The notes beneath the pieces were generated by a model that worked only from the letters and a program-made list of their open reading frames with translations, was not told the origin of the DNA and did no database searches. Shown piece by piece: positions 1 through 8,969 of a DNA stretch of 63,415 nt; within the stretch, counting starts at the first letter, position 1; each line of letters starts with the position of its first letter. The DNA is from Hyphomicrobium_A sp036559705 (GTDB lineage: Bacteria; Pseudomonadota; Alphaproteobacteria; Rhizobiales; Hyphomicrobiaceae). Location: the NCBI GenBank assembly GCA_036559705.1, contig DATBSP010000044.1:1-63415 (forward strand), in the 5' to 3' direction. A program made the position numbers and the translations under genes.

Positions 1-13
1 CTATCTATCGAAA

Positions 14-42
14 TTTCCGATAGTGGTCACCGGAAAATTCCG
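14..42. repeat. Clustered TTCCG/CGGAA half-sites
   Basis: Three half-sites lie close together: TTTCCG at 14-19, CGGAAA at 31-36 and TTCCG at 38-42. The first two form an inverted repeat with an 11-base spacer, and CGGAAAATTCCG is itself a near-perfect short palindrome. They lie about 100 bases upstream of the first small reading frame. This could be an operator or part of a promoter, but no known regulator can be named from it. Confidence 0.25.
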
Positions 43-143
43 TTTGTGGACGGGGTTGATTCTCACCAAATTGGTCACGTCCCGACCGAGTCGAATCCGA
101 TTCGGCTCTTATCGTTCGGGTTCACAATGGAAGGACGATCACC

Positions 144-218
144 ATGAAGGCCAAAGCGAAGAAGCCTGCCAAGAAAGCCGCGGCGAAGAAGCCGGCAGCC
201 AAGAAGAAGAAGAGGTAG
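144..218 (+). CDS. 24-residue lysine/alanine-rich mini-protein or leader peptide
   Basis: A 24-codon frame opens with ATG eight bases after a good ribosome-binding site (GGAAGGA at 129-135). It encodes a peptide with 12 lysines and one arginine, in AKKP/AKKAAAKK blocks ending KKKKR. The composition resembles the tails of histone H1-like bacterial proteins. The stop at 216-218 is followed at once by a perfect hairpin and then by the gene at 256, the layout of a leader peptide. It could instead be a free-standing nucleic-acid-binding peptide. It is too short for homology to settle; the Shine-Dalgarno site and uninterrupted basic composition are the support. Confidence 0.5.
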   Translation: MKAKAKKPAKKAAAKKPAAKKKKR

Positions 219-220
219 TC

Positions 221-239
221 GATCTCTCCCTGAGAGATC
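221..239 (+). promoter_or_regulatory. Perfect 8-bp hairpin between mini-ORF and next gene
   Basis: GATCTCTC (221-228) pairs perfectly with GAGAGATC (232-239) across a three-base loop. The hairpin starts three bases after the stop of the Lys-rich mini-ORF and ends four bases before the AGGAG (243-247) of the following gene. No T-run follows, so a simple intrinsic terminator is unlikely. A role in translational coupling or RNA processing is inferred from position only. Confidence 0.5.
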
Positions 240-255
240 AACAGGAGCCGCCGTA

Positions 256-600
256 ATGTCCAAGCTGGTCGTTGCGGTATCTCTGAGCGTAGCTCTGATC
301 TGGTCCCCTATCGCGTACGCATCGTCGATCAAGAACCGAGACGGCAAGGACTACAAAGTCAGTGTCATCGAGGGAAATGCGACAAACGACCATGTTTTAC
401 GGCCGTCCGCGTCACTCGAAGGGGTCTGTGATAAGGGCTGCGTGATCCGCCTCAACGACAGCGAAAAGGACGAGTACGAGCTGAAAGGCTCGGAGGCCGT
501 GTCGATTGAGGACGGCTACCTCTACTACGACGGGCCGCCCGCATCCGCAGTGCCGAAGGTTGGTGATGCGGACCAGCCTTCAGAGCCCAGCGCCAAGTAG
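256..600 (+). CDS. Small secreted protein of unknown function
   Basis: A 114-residue protein with a clear signal peptide: hydrophobic residues 4-19 and likely cleavage after the AYA near residue 22. The mature part is acidic and has two cysteines in a C-x3-C spacing (GVCDKGC, about residues 58-62). A Tyr-rich stretch (DGYLYYDG) follows, then a Pro/Glu-rich tail. It is probably periplasmic. AGGAG lies eight bases before the ATG. A lysine-rich mini-ORF and a hairpin precede it, and a terminator follows directly. I do not recognise a named family. Confidence 0.75.
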   Translation: MSKLVVAVSLSVALIWSPIAYASSIKNRDGKDYKVSVIEGNATNDHVLRPSASLEGVCDKGCVIRLNDSEKDEYELKGSEAVSIEDGYLYYDGPPASAVPKVGDADQPSEPSAK

Positions 601-625
601 GGGCAGGTAACGAACGCTACGGTTT

Positions 626-667
626 GAAAGCCCGACCCTCCTAGGGGGCCGGGCTTTCTTCTTTTGA
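626..667. terminator. Bidirectional-looking intrinsic terminator
   Basis: GAAAGCCCG (626-634) pairs with CGGGCTTTC (650-658), with three further G:C pairs inside, and TTCTTCTTTT follows on the plus strand. It ends the gene at 256-600. It also contains the lipB stop codon (CTA at 641-643 on the opposite strand), so the same stem lies at the 3' end of two convergent genes. Confidence 0.8.
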
Positions 668-1408
668 GGCACAGGAATCACTCGGCAGGGGTTGCCTCGA
701 CTGTCGCGGAGGCTCCATGGCACTGCGCGTCGGCCCGAAACGCAGCTCAAAGTGACGGCGCAAGGCGTTATCCACAGCTTCCATGGAATACCCAACGCCA
801 AGGTCGGCAAGGCTCGTCACCCCGTGTCCGGCGATGCCGCACGGCACGATGCCGCCGTAGTGCGACAGATCGGGATGAACGTTGAGGCTCATGCCGTGCA
901 GGCTGACCCATCTGGTTAATCGCAGCCCGATAGCCGCGATCTTGTCCTCGATGCCGTCACCCTTGTCGGGGCGGCACACCCACACGCCGACCCGGTCTGA
1001 GCGCGTCTCGCCTTTGACGCCGAGGTCCGCCAGAGTGCCGATGATCCAATCCTCGAGCGCGGCGACGAACGCGCGCACGTCGCCGCCATGACGCCTCACG
1101 TCAAGCATGACGTAGGCGATACGCTGTCCGGGACCATGATAGGTCAGGCGACCGCCGCGGCTGGTGCGGTACACCGGAAAGCGGTCATACGCCAGAAGCT
1201 CCTCATCGCGCGCGCTGGTGCCGGCAGTGTAGATCGCGGGGTGCTCGAGCAGCCAGATGAGCTCTGCCGCGGTCCCATTCGCGATGCGCGCGGCGCGTTC
1301 CTGCATGACGCGTACGGCATCGGGATAATCGATAAGCGCGAGGCTTCTCGACCATTCGATGGGTGGCGCACTCGCGACGTTGCTCTGCTTGAACGGGCCT
1401 CGGCTCAT
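641..1408 (-). CDS. lipB: Octanoyl-[acyl-carrier-protein]:protein octanoyltransferase
   Basis: LipB moves the octanoyl group from acyl carrier protein to lysines of lipoyl domains, the first step of lipoate assembly. The 255-residue protein carries the family motif RGGRLTYHGPGQ (84-95), the conserved lysine (Lys156, in DKIAAIG) and the acyl-accepting cysteine in VPCGI (Cys190). Length is normal. The stop codon is buried in a terminator stem shared with the convergent upstream gene. The partner enzyme LipA lies about 43 kb away in this window, in the pyruvate dehydrogenase operon. Identification is firm. Confidence 0.95.
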   Translation of the reverse strand: MSRGPFKQSNVASAPPIEWSRSLALIDYPDAVRVMQERAARIANGTAAELIWLLEHPAIYTAGTSARDEELLAYDRFPVYRTSRGGRLTYHGPGQRIAYVMLDVRRHGGDVRAFVAALEDWIIGTLADLGVKGETRSDRVGVWVCRPDKGDGIEDKIAAIGLRLTRWVSLHGMSLNVHPDLSHYGGIVPCGIAGHGVTSLADLGVGYSMEAVDNALRRHFELRFGPTRSAMEPPRQSRQPLPSDSCASKEESPAP

Positions 1409-1578
1409 GCCGGCAGTCTAAGTCTTGGCCCTGGGAAGGGCTAGGCGTGGGAGCGTCCATCGCGATCAGGGGCGATATGCCGCCGCCGCGCCATGCCGCA
1501 AGCCAACATTTTCGGGGCTTCACGCGTGCTTGTTCCGGCCGCTCAACTTGGCTATATGAGCGCTCGTTCTCCCGGCTT

Positions 1579-1665
1579 GCGGTCGTGGCGGAATTGGTAG
1601 ACGCACTACCTTGAGGTGGTAGCGCTGGAAACGGCGTGAAGGTTCGAGTCCTTTCGACCGCACCA
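1579..1665 (+). tRNA. tRNA-Leu (anticodon GAG)
   Basis: The acceptor stem GCGGTCG (1579-1585) pairs with CGACCGC (1655-1661), followed by the discriminator A and an encoded CCA. The anticodon stem CTACC/GGTAG holds the loop TTGAGGT, giving anticodon GAG, which reads CUC and CUU. A long variable arm, as expected for leucine, lies between the anticodon and T arms, and the T loop TTCGAGT is present. The gene sits between the 5' end of lipB and the 3' end of the symporter gene, opposite in strand to both. Confidence 0.95.
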
Positions 1666-1705
1666 ACGTTTTCTCTGCTTAAGCTCTGACAGCCAAATTC
1701 CCCGC

Positions 1706-3097
1706 TCACGGGGAAATCGCGCGCCGCTGCATAGCGGCAACCGCAACGTATGCCAGCGCCGAGCAGGCGAGCGCTACGAGATAGGGCGCTTGCCATTCGA
1801 GGACGAAGCGTCCTGCCGCCCATACGACCGTTCCAAGGCAAATTGACACGGCCGCGCTCGCCGCACCGCCATAGCGCGTGAACATGCCGAATGCGGCTGA
1901 TACGAACACTCCTGCGCTGCCGAAGGCCGAGGCGATCTCCACCAGCTCCTTGATGCGGTCCGACGTAATGGCGAGCACGAATGCTGCTCCCGTCAGCGCC
2001 ACGACACTGAGCCGCGCCGCCATCAGCTTACCGCGGATGCCAAGGGTCGGGATGAGGCGTACGACGATGTTATGCGACACCTGGGCGCCGGAAGCGTGCA
2101 AAGCGGAGTGGACGACGGACAGAATGGCCGAAATCAGCGCTCCGCCGAAAATCACGTAGTGCCACTCGGGCAGGTAGTGCTGCGAAAGGATCGAGACGGT
2201 CTGCTCGGAATCGACCAGCTTGGCCCGCAGCTCGGGGCTTGCCTGCACGAGACCGGAGGCGGCGAGGCCGAGGAACACCGGTAGAATGCCGATGACGATG
2301 TACATGACGCCGCCGGCTATGGTTCCGCCGCGTGCCACCTCTGCCGAGCGTGCCCCGAGAAAGCGCGAGATCAGCTCAATGGCGACGAACGACCCGAAGA
2401 AGGCCACCGCGACGGCCTCGGTAAGCTCGAGCGGCGTTCCGTACGCCTGCGTGGCGAGCGCTAGGTGATCGGCCGGCGTCCCGTCCAGCGCCGGGCCGAC
2501 GCCACCGGCCGCCACGATGGCGGCAACCGTCAGCACGATGAGCCCGACGATGACGGCGGTTCCCTGCAGAAAGTCGGTCACGGAATCGGCCAGCAGGCCG
2601 CCGATGACCGAGTAGGAGGCAACCAGCACTGCCGCCAGGATGATGGCGTTTGGCAGCGACATGTCGGAGGTTGAGCTCAACACCTGGCCGAAGGCGCGGA
2701 TCTGTGCTGCCGCCCAGAACACCGATCCGGGAAGCAGGATGACCACAACGAGCTTCTCGACGCCGGGCGAGAAGCGCTCGCGGAACACGTCGGCGAACGT
2801 GGTTACGCCCTTGCGCCAGAGAACGGCTGCGTAGAGCGCGCCCGCGGCAACTACCGCGAAGCCGTAGGCGAGGGGGTCGACCAAAGCGCCGGCGAGGCCT
2901 TTGTCATAGACCTCGGCGGTCGTTGCGACGATCGCTTCGGCGCCGAACCAGGTGGCGAATACGGAGAATGCGACGAGAGTCGGGCCGAGGCTGCGGCCGG
3001 CGAGGATATAGTCTGCCTCGCTCTTGACCCGCCGCGATACCCAGATGCCTACGGCGAACTGCGCCAGGACGTAGGCGATCATCCCGAACAAGATCAT
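1706..3097 (-). CDS. Sodium:solute symporter family transporter
   Basis: A 463-residue integral membrane protein with about a dozen hydrophobic segments, the size of the SSF family (sodium-coupled uptake of small solutes such as amino acids, sugars or carboxylates). Family features visible are the N-terminal segment with SEADYILAGRSLGP followed by ATWFGAEA, and the mid-protein ARSAEVARGGTIAGG region. GGGGGGC lies just upstream of the ATG at 3095-3097. The substrate cannot be told from the sequence. A DUF1622 gene lies about 100 bases upstream on the same strand; co-transcription is possible. Confidence 0.85.
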   Translation of the reverse strand: MILFGMIAYVLAQFAVGIWVSRRVKSEADYILAGRSLGPTLVAFSVFATWFGAEAIVATTAEVYDKGLAGALVDPLAYGFAVVAAGALYAAVLWRKGVTTFADVFRERFSPGVEKLVVVILLPGSVFWAAAQIRAFGQVLSSTSDMSLPNAIILAAVLVASYSVIGGLLADSVTDFLQGTAVIVGLIVLTVAAIVAAGGVGPALDGTPADHLALATQAYGTPLELTEAVAVAFFGSFVAIELISRFLGARSAEVARGGTIAGGVMYIVIGILPVFLGLAASGLVQASPELRAKLVDSEQTVSILSQHYLPEWHYVIFGGALISAILSVVHSALHASGAQVSHNIVVRLIPTLGIRGKLMAARLSVVALTGAAFVLAITSDRIKELVEIASAFGSAGVFVSAAFGMFTRYGGAASAAVSICLGTVVWAAGRFVLEWQAPYLVALACSALAYVAVAAMQRRAISP

Positions 3098-3196
3098 TGC
3101 AGCCCCCCGGCGGCGTTGATGTCCGGGCGATCATGGCCGGTCGCAGGCCTGGACGACAAGCGCTCTCGTTATCGGGGACGATCGAGAAGGGACCCG

Positions 3197-3574
3197 TCAC
3201 GCTGGTCCGGGGGTCTCCGGCGTGCCGGCCTGCTGAGCAAGCAACGTCGTCTCCCACGGCCAGTGGCCGTTGATCTCGACGTCGAGCGAGATCGACAGGA
3301 AGGTGCGGATGGCAACGATGCCGCCGAGCACGGCGATGCCCTCCATGGTCGGGTCGACTACCACCGACTTGAGGATGTCGGCGGCGATCAGCAACTCTAG
3401 CCCGATCAGGATGCCACGCCCGAGGTTGGCCCGGTAGTCGCGGTAGTTGGCCAGAAAGCCGGTATGCCAAACCCGCGCCACAAACGCGGCCGTGGAGATG
3501 GAAACGCCCAGCAGGATGGCGGCGAAGCTGGTGATGTCGAGTGCTTCGCTGGTCCAGAGTGCAAGGTCTCTCAT
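3197..3574 (-). CDS. DUF1622 membrane protein
   Basis: A 125-residue protein with about three hydrophobic segments. It matches my knowledge of the DUF1622 family: a basic loop with an LGRGILIGLELLIAADI helix, then TFLSISLDVEING near the end. The family has no assigned reaction. It lies divergently from the YdcF-like gene and in the same direction as the symporter gene downstream. Confidence 0.75.
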   Translation of the reverse strand: MRDLALWTSEALDITSFAAILLGVSISTAAFVARVWHTGFLANYRDYRANLGRGILIGLELLIAADILKSVVVDPTMEGIAVLGGIVAIRTFLSISLDVEINGHWPWETTLLAQQAGTPETPGPA

Positions 3575-3699
3575 GGGGTGTTCACCAGCATCGAAGCCAT
3601 CGATTGGCCCACATGGTCGCTGCAGCTATCAGCACATTGCAGTGCTACGGGTTTCGGAACGGTAACGCCGGCCCTGCCGCCAATCGAGGGAAGGGTCGT

Positions 3700-4491
3700 T
3701 TGTTCTACATCTCGAAAATCTTCTGGGGGGTGATGCAGCCGGCCATGCTGTTGCTGATCCTCACCGTCGCCGGCGCCGCCCTGCTAGGCACGCGCTACCA
3801 GCGCACCGGTCGAGGGCTCGTGGTCGCCGCCGCCATCTTCTTCGTCGTTGGCGGCCTCGGCCCCCTCAGCGCCTGGATGATCCTGCCGCTCGAGGACCGT
3901 TTTCCTCGTGCCGTGCTCGAAGACCGCCCCATCGACGGCATCGTCATCCTCGGCGGGTCGGAAGACGCGCGCGTTGCCAAAGGCCGCGGCACGCATGCGC
4001 TCAATGAATCGGCCGAGCGCCTGACGGAGGCGGCGACGCTCGCTCGCCGCTACCCCGCTGCCAAGATCCTATTCACCGGCGGGAGCGTTGAGATCCTGCG
4101 GGAGCCGACGGTCGAGGCGGACGCCGCAGGCATGGTGCTGCGCGATCTCGGCATCGGCAGTGAGCGTCTGCTGCTGGAACGCAAGGCGCGCAACACGGCA
4201 GAGAACGCGATGCTTGCCAAGGAGCTGGCTAACCCCAAGCCCGGGCAGCGCTGGCTCCTCATCACGTCTGGCTGGCACATGCCACGCGCCATGGGTCTTT
4301 TTCGCAAGGCTGGCTTTGACGTGGAGGCGTGGCCGACCGACTACCGAACTGCCGGCCCGGCTGATGCATGGATCTTCTTTGCATCGCCGGTCGAGGGGCT
4401 GCGGCGCCTCGACTTCGTCGTGAAGGAATGGTTGGGGCTGCTGGTAAACTGGGTGACGGGCCGCTCGGACGCCCTGCTCCCGGCGCCGTAA
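3700..4491 (+). CDS. YdcF-like DUF218 membrane-anchored protein
   Basis: A 263-residue protein. Two N-terminal hydrophobic segments precede a soluble DUF218/YdcF domain, recognisable by DGIVILGGSEDA, the repeated Arg/Glu patterns and TSGWHMPRAMGLFRKAG. Relatives (YdcF, SanA, ElyC) act in envelope metabolism in E. coli, but the reaction is unknown. The frame is open from 3541, but TTG at 3700 follows GAGGGAAGGG at the correct spacing and starts directly before the first membrane segment, so I prefer it. Its stop is one base from the stop of the convergent hydrolase gene. Confidence 0.75.
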   Translation: MFYISKIFWGVMQPAMLLLILTVAGAALLGTRYQRTGRGLVVAAAIFFVVGGLGPLSAWMILPLEDRFPRAVLEDRPIDGIVILGGSEDARVAKGRGTHALNESAERLTEAATLARRYPAAKILFTGGSVEILREPTVEADAAGMVLRDLGIGSERLLLERKARNTAENAMLAKELANPKPGQRWLLITSGWHMPRAMGLFRKAGFDVEAWPTDYRTAGPADAWIFFASPVEGLRRLDFVVKEWLGLLVNWVTGRSDALLPAP

Positions 4492-4492
4492 T

Positions 4493-5410
4493 TTAAGCCG
4501 AGGCGGGCGTCGCGAACTGTCGACCCGCATCTGCCGCCGTAAGGAAGTGGCGGATGGCCTCGGTTGTCGTTGGGTCCTTCAGCAGCGGCGCGTGGCCTTG
4601 ATTCGCGACAGTGATCGTCGCCATGGCCGGATGCCGCCGCCGCATCTCGTCGACCGTCTTGGCGGTTAGAATGTCCGAGTACTCGCCGCGCACGACCATC
4701 AGCGGCACACGCTTTAGCGCTTCGAATTGGGGCCATAGTGCCGGCAGCGGTCCGTCGAGCACCGACAGAGCATTGCCGAGGTTCGAGTCGTATCCCGGCG
4801 CCGGCTTGCCATTCTTCTCGTTGTACCATTGGCGCGCCACCTCCTCCCACACCCCCTCGGAAACCTCGGGGAAGTGCCGGCGGTTGAGCTCGCGCACGAT
4901 GCGTCCGGCGTCCGCCCATGAAATAGGCAGGGGCACCCGCCCGACGTAGCCGCTGATGCGTGCGAGGCCCTCGTGCTCGACCACCGGGCCAATATCGTTC
5001 AGCACAACGGCGCCGACCGTCGTCGGCTGCGCCGCCGCCAGCAGCATGGTGATAAGGCCGCCACGCGAGGTGCCGATCAGTGCAGCGTCCTGCAGTCCGC
5101 GCAGCGTGATGAAGTCGATGACGTCAAGCATCTCGAGAGGGACGCTGTAGTTACGCCAGTCGGGGTCGAAGTCGGACAGACCGCGCCCGCGGTAGTCGAG
5201 CGTGTAGACGGTGCGGGGGGTGTTCGAGCGCGTGCTAAGGGCAACGGCGAGATCGTGGAAATCGCGGCCGTTGCGCGTCAAGCCAGGAAGGCAAAGGCCG
5301 GGCCGCGCGTGGCGCCTGGTGCCTCCCGTCGCCGCATATCGCCGGGCATGCAGCCGCAGCCCATCGCGGGACGTGTAGTAGATGTCTTCGAAAGCTTCTC
5401 CGGACGTCAT
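4493..5410 (-). CDS. Alpha/beta hydrolase
   Basis: A cytoplasmic protein of about 305 residues with the alpha/beta-hydrolase fold. It shows an early LCLPGLTRNGRDF oxyanion-side loop, the nucleophile elbow GTSRGG (Ser inside G-x-S-x-G), a late acidic residue in VRGEYSDIL and a final His in NQGHAPLL. The fold covers esterases, lipases and C-C hydrolases, so the substrate is open. ATG at 5410 is taken as the start; a GTG three codons upstream is equally possible. It stands alone, convergent with the YdcF-like gene. Confidence 0.8.
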   Translation of the reverse strand: MTSGEAFEDIYYTSRDGLRLHARRYAATGGTRRHARPGLCLPGLTRNGRDFHDLAVALSTRSNTPRTVYTLDYRGRGLSDFDPDWRNYSVPLEMLDVIDFITLRGLQDAALIGTSRGGLITMLLAAAQPTTVGAVVLNDIGPVVEHEGLARISGYVGRVPLPISWADAGRIVRELNRRHFPEVSEGVWEEVARQWYNEKNGKPAPGYDSNLGNALSVLDGPLPALWPQFEALKRVPLMVVRGEYSDILTAKTVDEMRRRHPAMATITVANQGHAPLLKDPTTTEAIRHFLTAADAGRQFATPASA

Positions 5411-5486
5411 TCGCCTCACCTGACCTCTCGCCCCGCTCGAAGGGTCTGTCGGCAGCCCGCCGAATAGCGGGCGTTTAGTCGCCTAG

Positions 5487-7784
5487 TTAGTTTTGCGAGT
5501 CCGCCGTGCTCGTCTTGCGCACCGCACCGCCCTGCTGCGTTGCCCTGGAGGCGGCTCGCGCCCTGTTGAGATCCTCATCGAGCTGCAAGGCGGTTGCCTC
5601 ATCCCCCAGCCGCGCACGATAGATCTGAATGTTCGACAGCACCTTGGCGACGTAGCGTCGCGTCTCCTCGATGGGAATGCGCTCGATCCAATCGATGGGA
5701 TCGACGCCGGCGGTGCGAGGGTCGCCGAACTCGTTGATCCACTGGCGCGTGCGGCCGGGGCCGGCATTATAGCTCGATAGCGCCAGCACGTACGAGCCCT
5801 GCCATTCGGCCATGCGGTCGGCGACATAGGCCGAGGCGATGGTGATGTTGTAGCTGTCGTCGGTCAGTAGCTTGTCGTAGGTGCATTTGATCTTGTAGTC
5901 GCGGCAGATATGCGCCGCCGTCACCTTCATCACCTGCAGGATGCCGCGCGCGCCGGCCGTCGAGACCGTATCACTATTGAACTCCGTCTCCTGCCGGGCG
6001 AGGCCCAAGAGCATCGCCGTCTCCGGCGGTGGACGCAGGGGCGTGTACTTCGGTAGCGCGTGCACCGGGTAGCTGTAATAGATGAGGTTCTGCCCGTTGG
6101 CGATCGAAGCCTTCCCGATGCGCACGGCGGTCTGCGTGTCCCCGCTAACGCGCGCTAGATGTGCCGCCATGGCCGCCCATGCCTCGTCTTTCTCGATCTT
6201 GGCGAGGTTGAGCATGAACACGCGCGTGACGGGACGCCCCAAGCCGGCCTTGCGGGCGAGCGCAATCGCCTTGGCGGCTTCGTGATTGGTGAAGCGCGCG
6301 GCGAGTTCGGTGCTAGGCAGAGCCGGCGGGTCAAACGTCAGTGCCAGGCGTCCCGGCGACAGCTTCTGCATAGCGAGGAGGCCATGGAAGGTGTCGTTCT
6401 CGCGCGCGGCCGTCTGGTAGTTGGTGCGGGCGCGTTCAGTCTCTCCCAGGACTTCCGCCGTGCGGCCCATCCAATAGTGAGCACGGCCGCGGCTCAGAGG
6501 CCCGTCGGCCGTACGCACAAGGTCGGCAAAATGCTTCTCGGCCTGTTTCACGTCCTTGAGGTAGCGCAGCGCGATCCACCCAGCCATGAACGTCTGGTCG
6601 TTGAGCTCGTTGGCGCTGAGCGGGCCGGCATCGCGCACGATTTCATAGGCGAGCTTCGGGTTGTTGGCCTTGAGCGCCAGGTACGCGAGGCCGCGACGCT
6701 CGATCCACCAGTCGTCGAGGTTGGCGACGACGCTCGGATCGAGGGAAGCCGTGCTCAGCAGCTTGGCGGCTTCTTCGACCTTGTTGGCTCGCCGCAGCTG
6801 CTGGACCTTGTGGAAGACAATGCCCCAGTCTGTGCCCGATCCTTTCTGGGCGCTGGCGAGCGCCGGCTTGCCGGACCGCATGAACACCGAAAGCCGCGCC
6901 TGGGCCGTCTTTTGCTCGGCGGCCGAGAGGAGAGGGATGACGCGCTTGGCCTGCGCGGCGCGGTCGTCGCGGTTAGCCTTGACCCTTACGTCCTCGCCCA
7001 ACAATCGATCGAGGCGCCATTTATGGTCCTGCTCGTCGAGCATCGTCGCGAACCGCGTCAAGAAGCCTTTCTCGAGGCTGGCAGGCAGATCCTTCTCGCG
7101 CCAAATCTTCACGGCCAGCGCCTTCGCTTGGTCCTTTTCGCCGTGTGCCAGATGCACCGAGGCGAGGACGGCCATGCCGGCGGGGCTGCGAGCTTCGCGG
7201 CCCTTGAAGTAGGTGGCGATGACGTTGGTGTCGCCGCCTTCCTCAAACAGCGTCTCCTCCATGCGCCGCTGCAATTGCTCGCGGCTCGGCCAATCCGGGT
7301 TGTCGGAGAGGAACTTCAGGTATTCGGCGGCTTGCCCCTCGCCGCGGCGCAGCTGCTCCCATTCAACGAGCGTGCGCGCAAGCGGATCGCTGAGGCCGGC
7401 TTGCAGATCCTTGGCTTTGGTCAAATCGCCGGCCGCAATCGCTTTGAAGGCTGCATTGATCTTGGTGTTGTCTTCGGCGGAGAGCTGGTAGTCCTGCAGC
7501 GGCGCGACGAGCTTGTCGAGCTGCGCGACGTAGTCCGCTTCACGTTGCTGCGGGCTGACCGTCTTCTGCGACGCCGCTGCGCTTGTCGCTGGTTGGGCGA
7601 CCGTGATCCGCGCATCGGCGCCGATGCTCTGTCCACAGGCGATCAACAAGCACAGCGCGGCCAGCGAGGCGGCGGGCGTGAATGGATGAGGACGGTTGCG
7701 GGCGGTACCTTGTGCGGTGACTGGCCACCCCGCGGGAAGCGCGCTGTGGCCGACGGTCCATGACTTCCGGTGCGTCTGGGGCAA
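5487..7784 (-). CDS. Soluble lytic murein transglycosylase (Slt-type), probable lipoprotein
   Basis: A protein of about 765 residues. A long N-terminal helical-repeat region is followed by a C-terminal SLT domain with the catalytic glutamate in LARQETEFN, then GARGILQVM and SSYNAGPGR. It cuts peptidoglycan glycan strands in the periplasm, leaving 1,6-anhydro ends. The N-terminus has a hydrophobic stretch ending LCLLIAC, a good lipobox, so outer-membrane anchoring is likely. TTG at 7784 is preferred because AAGGA lies six bases before it; GTG at 7799 is the alternative. It is divergent from dapA across about 250 bases. Confidence 0.85.
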   Translation of the reverse strand: MPQTHRKSWTVGHSALPAGWPVTAQGTARNRPHPFTPAASLAALCLLIACGQSIGADARITVAQPATSAAASQKTVSPQQREADYVAQLDKLVAPLQDYQLSAEDNTKINAAFKAIAAGDLTKAKDLQAGLSDPLARTLVEWEQLRRGEGQAAEYLKFLSDNPDWPSREQLQRRMEETLFEEGGDTNVIATYFKGREARSPAGMAVLASVHLAHGEKDQAKALAVKIWREKDLPASLEKGFLTRFATMLDEQDHKWRLDRLLGEDVRVKANRDDRAAQAKRVIPLLSAAEQKTAQARLSVFMRSGKPALASAQKGSGTDWGIVFHKVQQLRRANKVEEAAKLLSTASLDPSVVANLDDWWIERRGLAYLALKANNPKLAYEIVRDAGPLSANELNDQTFMAGWIALRYLKDVKQAEKHFADLVRTADGPLSRGRAHYWMGRTAEVLGETERARTNYQTAARENDTFHGLLAMQKLSPGRLALTFDPPALPSTELAARFTNHEAAKAIALARKAGLGRPVTRVFMLNLAKIEKDEAWAAMAAHLARVSGDTQTAVRIGKASIANGQNLIYYSYPVHALPKYTPLRPPPETAMLLGLARQETEFNSDTVSTAGARGILQVMKVTAAHICRDYKIKCTYDKLLTDDSYNITIASAYVADRMAEWQGSYVLALSSYNAGPGRTRQWINEFGDPRTAGVDPIDWIERIPIEETRRYVAKVLSNIQIYRARLGDEATALQLDEDLNRARAASRATQQGGAVRKTSTADSQN

Positions 7785-8039
7785 TGTTCGTCCTTCCACA
7801 GGCCGCGCCGGCCACGCCGGGTTGCGGGGCGCAAAGCAAGGTCCTAATGTCCCGCCCGACGAGGCGCGGCGATTTCACATCGCCGGCGCGCGCAAAAATA
7901 CCAAGCGGCCCGGCGAGGGACAAGGCGCCGCAGCATGCCGCCGGATGCGGCGAGAGCAAGGCGCCGGGGCAGATTTCCCGCTGACACTGGTCGCGTGAAA
8001 CGAATATGAATGAGCTACAAGCTCAAGGGTAACGGCGAC

Positions 8040-8930
8040 ATGTTCAAGGGATCATTCACGGCGCTGATCACACCGTTTAGAAACGGCAGCCTCGACGAGG
8101 ACGCCTTCCGGCGTATCGTCGAGTGGCAGATCGGTGAGGGCACGCACGGTCTCGTGCCGGTTGGCACGACAGGCGAGAGCCCGACGCTGTCGCATGAGGA
8201 GCATAAGCGCCTCGTTGAGCTTACGGTCGAGACCGCCAAGGGGCGCGCGCCGGTGATCGCCGGCGCCGGCTCGAACTCGACGAGCGAAGCGATTGACTTC
8301 ACGCGCCACGCCAAGAAGGTCGGTGCCGCGGCGGTGCTGGTTGTCACGCCCTATTACAACAAGCCGACCCAGGAAGGGCTCTACCAGCATTTCAAGGCTA
8401 TCAACGATGCGGTCGACATCCCCATCGTGATCTACAACATACCGGGCCGCTCGGTGATCGACATGAGCGTCGACACCATGACGCGCTGCTTCGCACTGAA
8501 GAACGTAGTCGGCGTCAAGGACGCGACCGCCAATCTCGCGCGCGCTTCGCAGCAGCGGGCGGCGATGGGCCCCGACTTCGTGATGCTGTCGGGCGAGGAC
8601 GCCACGGCCCTGGGCTTCATGGCGCACGGGGGCCACGGCTGCATTTCGGTCGTTTCGAACATTGCTCCGCGCATGTGTGCCGAATTCCAGAACGCCTGCC
8701 TTGCCGGCGACTACAGGGCCGCGCTGGCGCTGCAGGATCGCCTCATGCCGCTGCACGATGCGATGTTCTGCGAGTCAAATCCCGGACCGGTGAAATACGC
8801 CGCATCCCGGCTTGGCCTGTGCGAAGCCGAGGTCCGTCTGCCACTCGTGCCGATTACGCAGGCGTCCCAGCGCATCGTCGATGCGGCCCTCGTGCGCGCG
8901 GGCCTCATTCAAGCGCGCGCCGCCGAATAA
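8040..8930 (+). CDS. dapA: 4-hydroxy-tetrahydrodipicolinate synthase
   Basis: DapA condenses pyruvate with aspartate semialdehyde, the first committed step to lysine and diaminopimelate. The 296-residue protein has the full signature: GTTGESPTL (42-50), Tyr106 and Tyr132 (YNIPGRS), and the Schiff-base lysine Lys160 in VVGVKDAT. An in-frame ATG lies at 8010, but ATG at 8040 begins the canonical MFKGSFTALITPF and has an AAGGG upstream, so I use 8040. smpB follows after about 40 bases, as in many Hyphomicrobiales. Confidence 0.96.
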   Translation: MFKGSFTALITPFRNGSLDEDAFRRIVEWQIGEGTHGLVPVGTTGESPTLSHEEHKRLVELTVETAKGRAPVIAGAGSNSTSEAIDFTRHAKKVGAAAVLVVTPYYNKPTQEGLYQHFKAINDAVDIPIVIYNIPGRSVIDMSVDTMTRCFALKNVVGVKDATANLARASQQRAAMGPDFVMLSGEDATALGFMAHGGHGCISVVSNIAPRMCAEFQNACLAGDYRAALALQDRLMPLHDAMFCESNPGPVKYAASRLGLCEAEVRLPLVPITQASQRIVDAALVRAGLIQARAAE

Positions 8931-8969
8931 ACGGCGATGCCCATGCTCATGTTCGGAGTTTGACAGGCC

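Noticed and set aside
6159..7763. 534-codon plus-strand frame inside the lytic transglycosylase gene
   Set aside because: The opposite strand encodes a complete SLT enzyme, and the plus frame has no recognisable domain.
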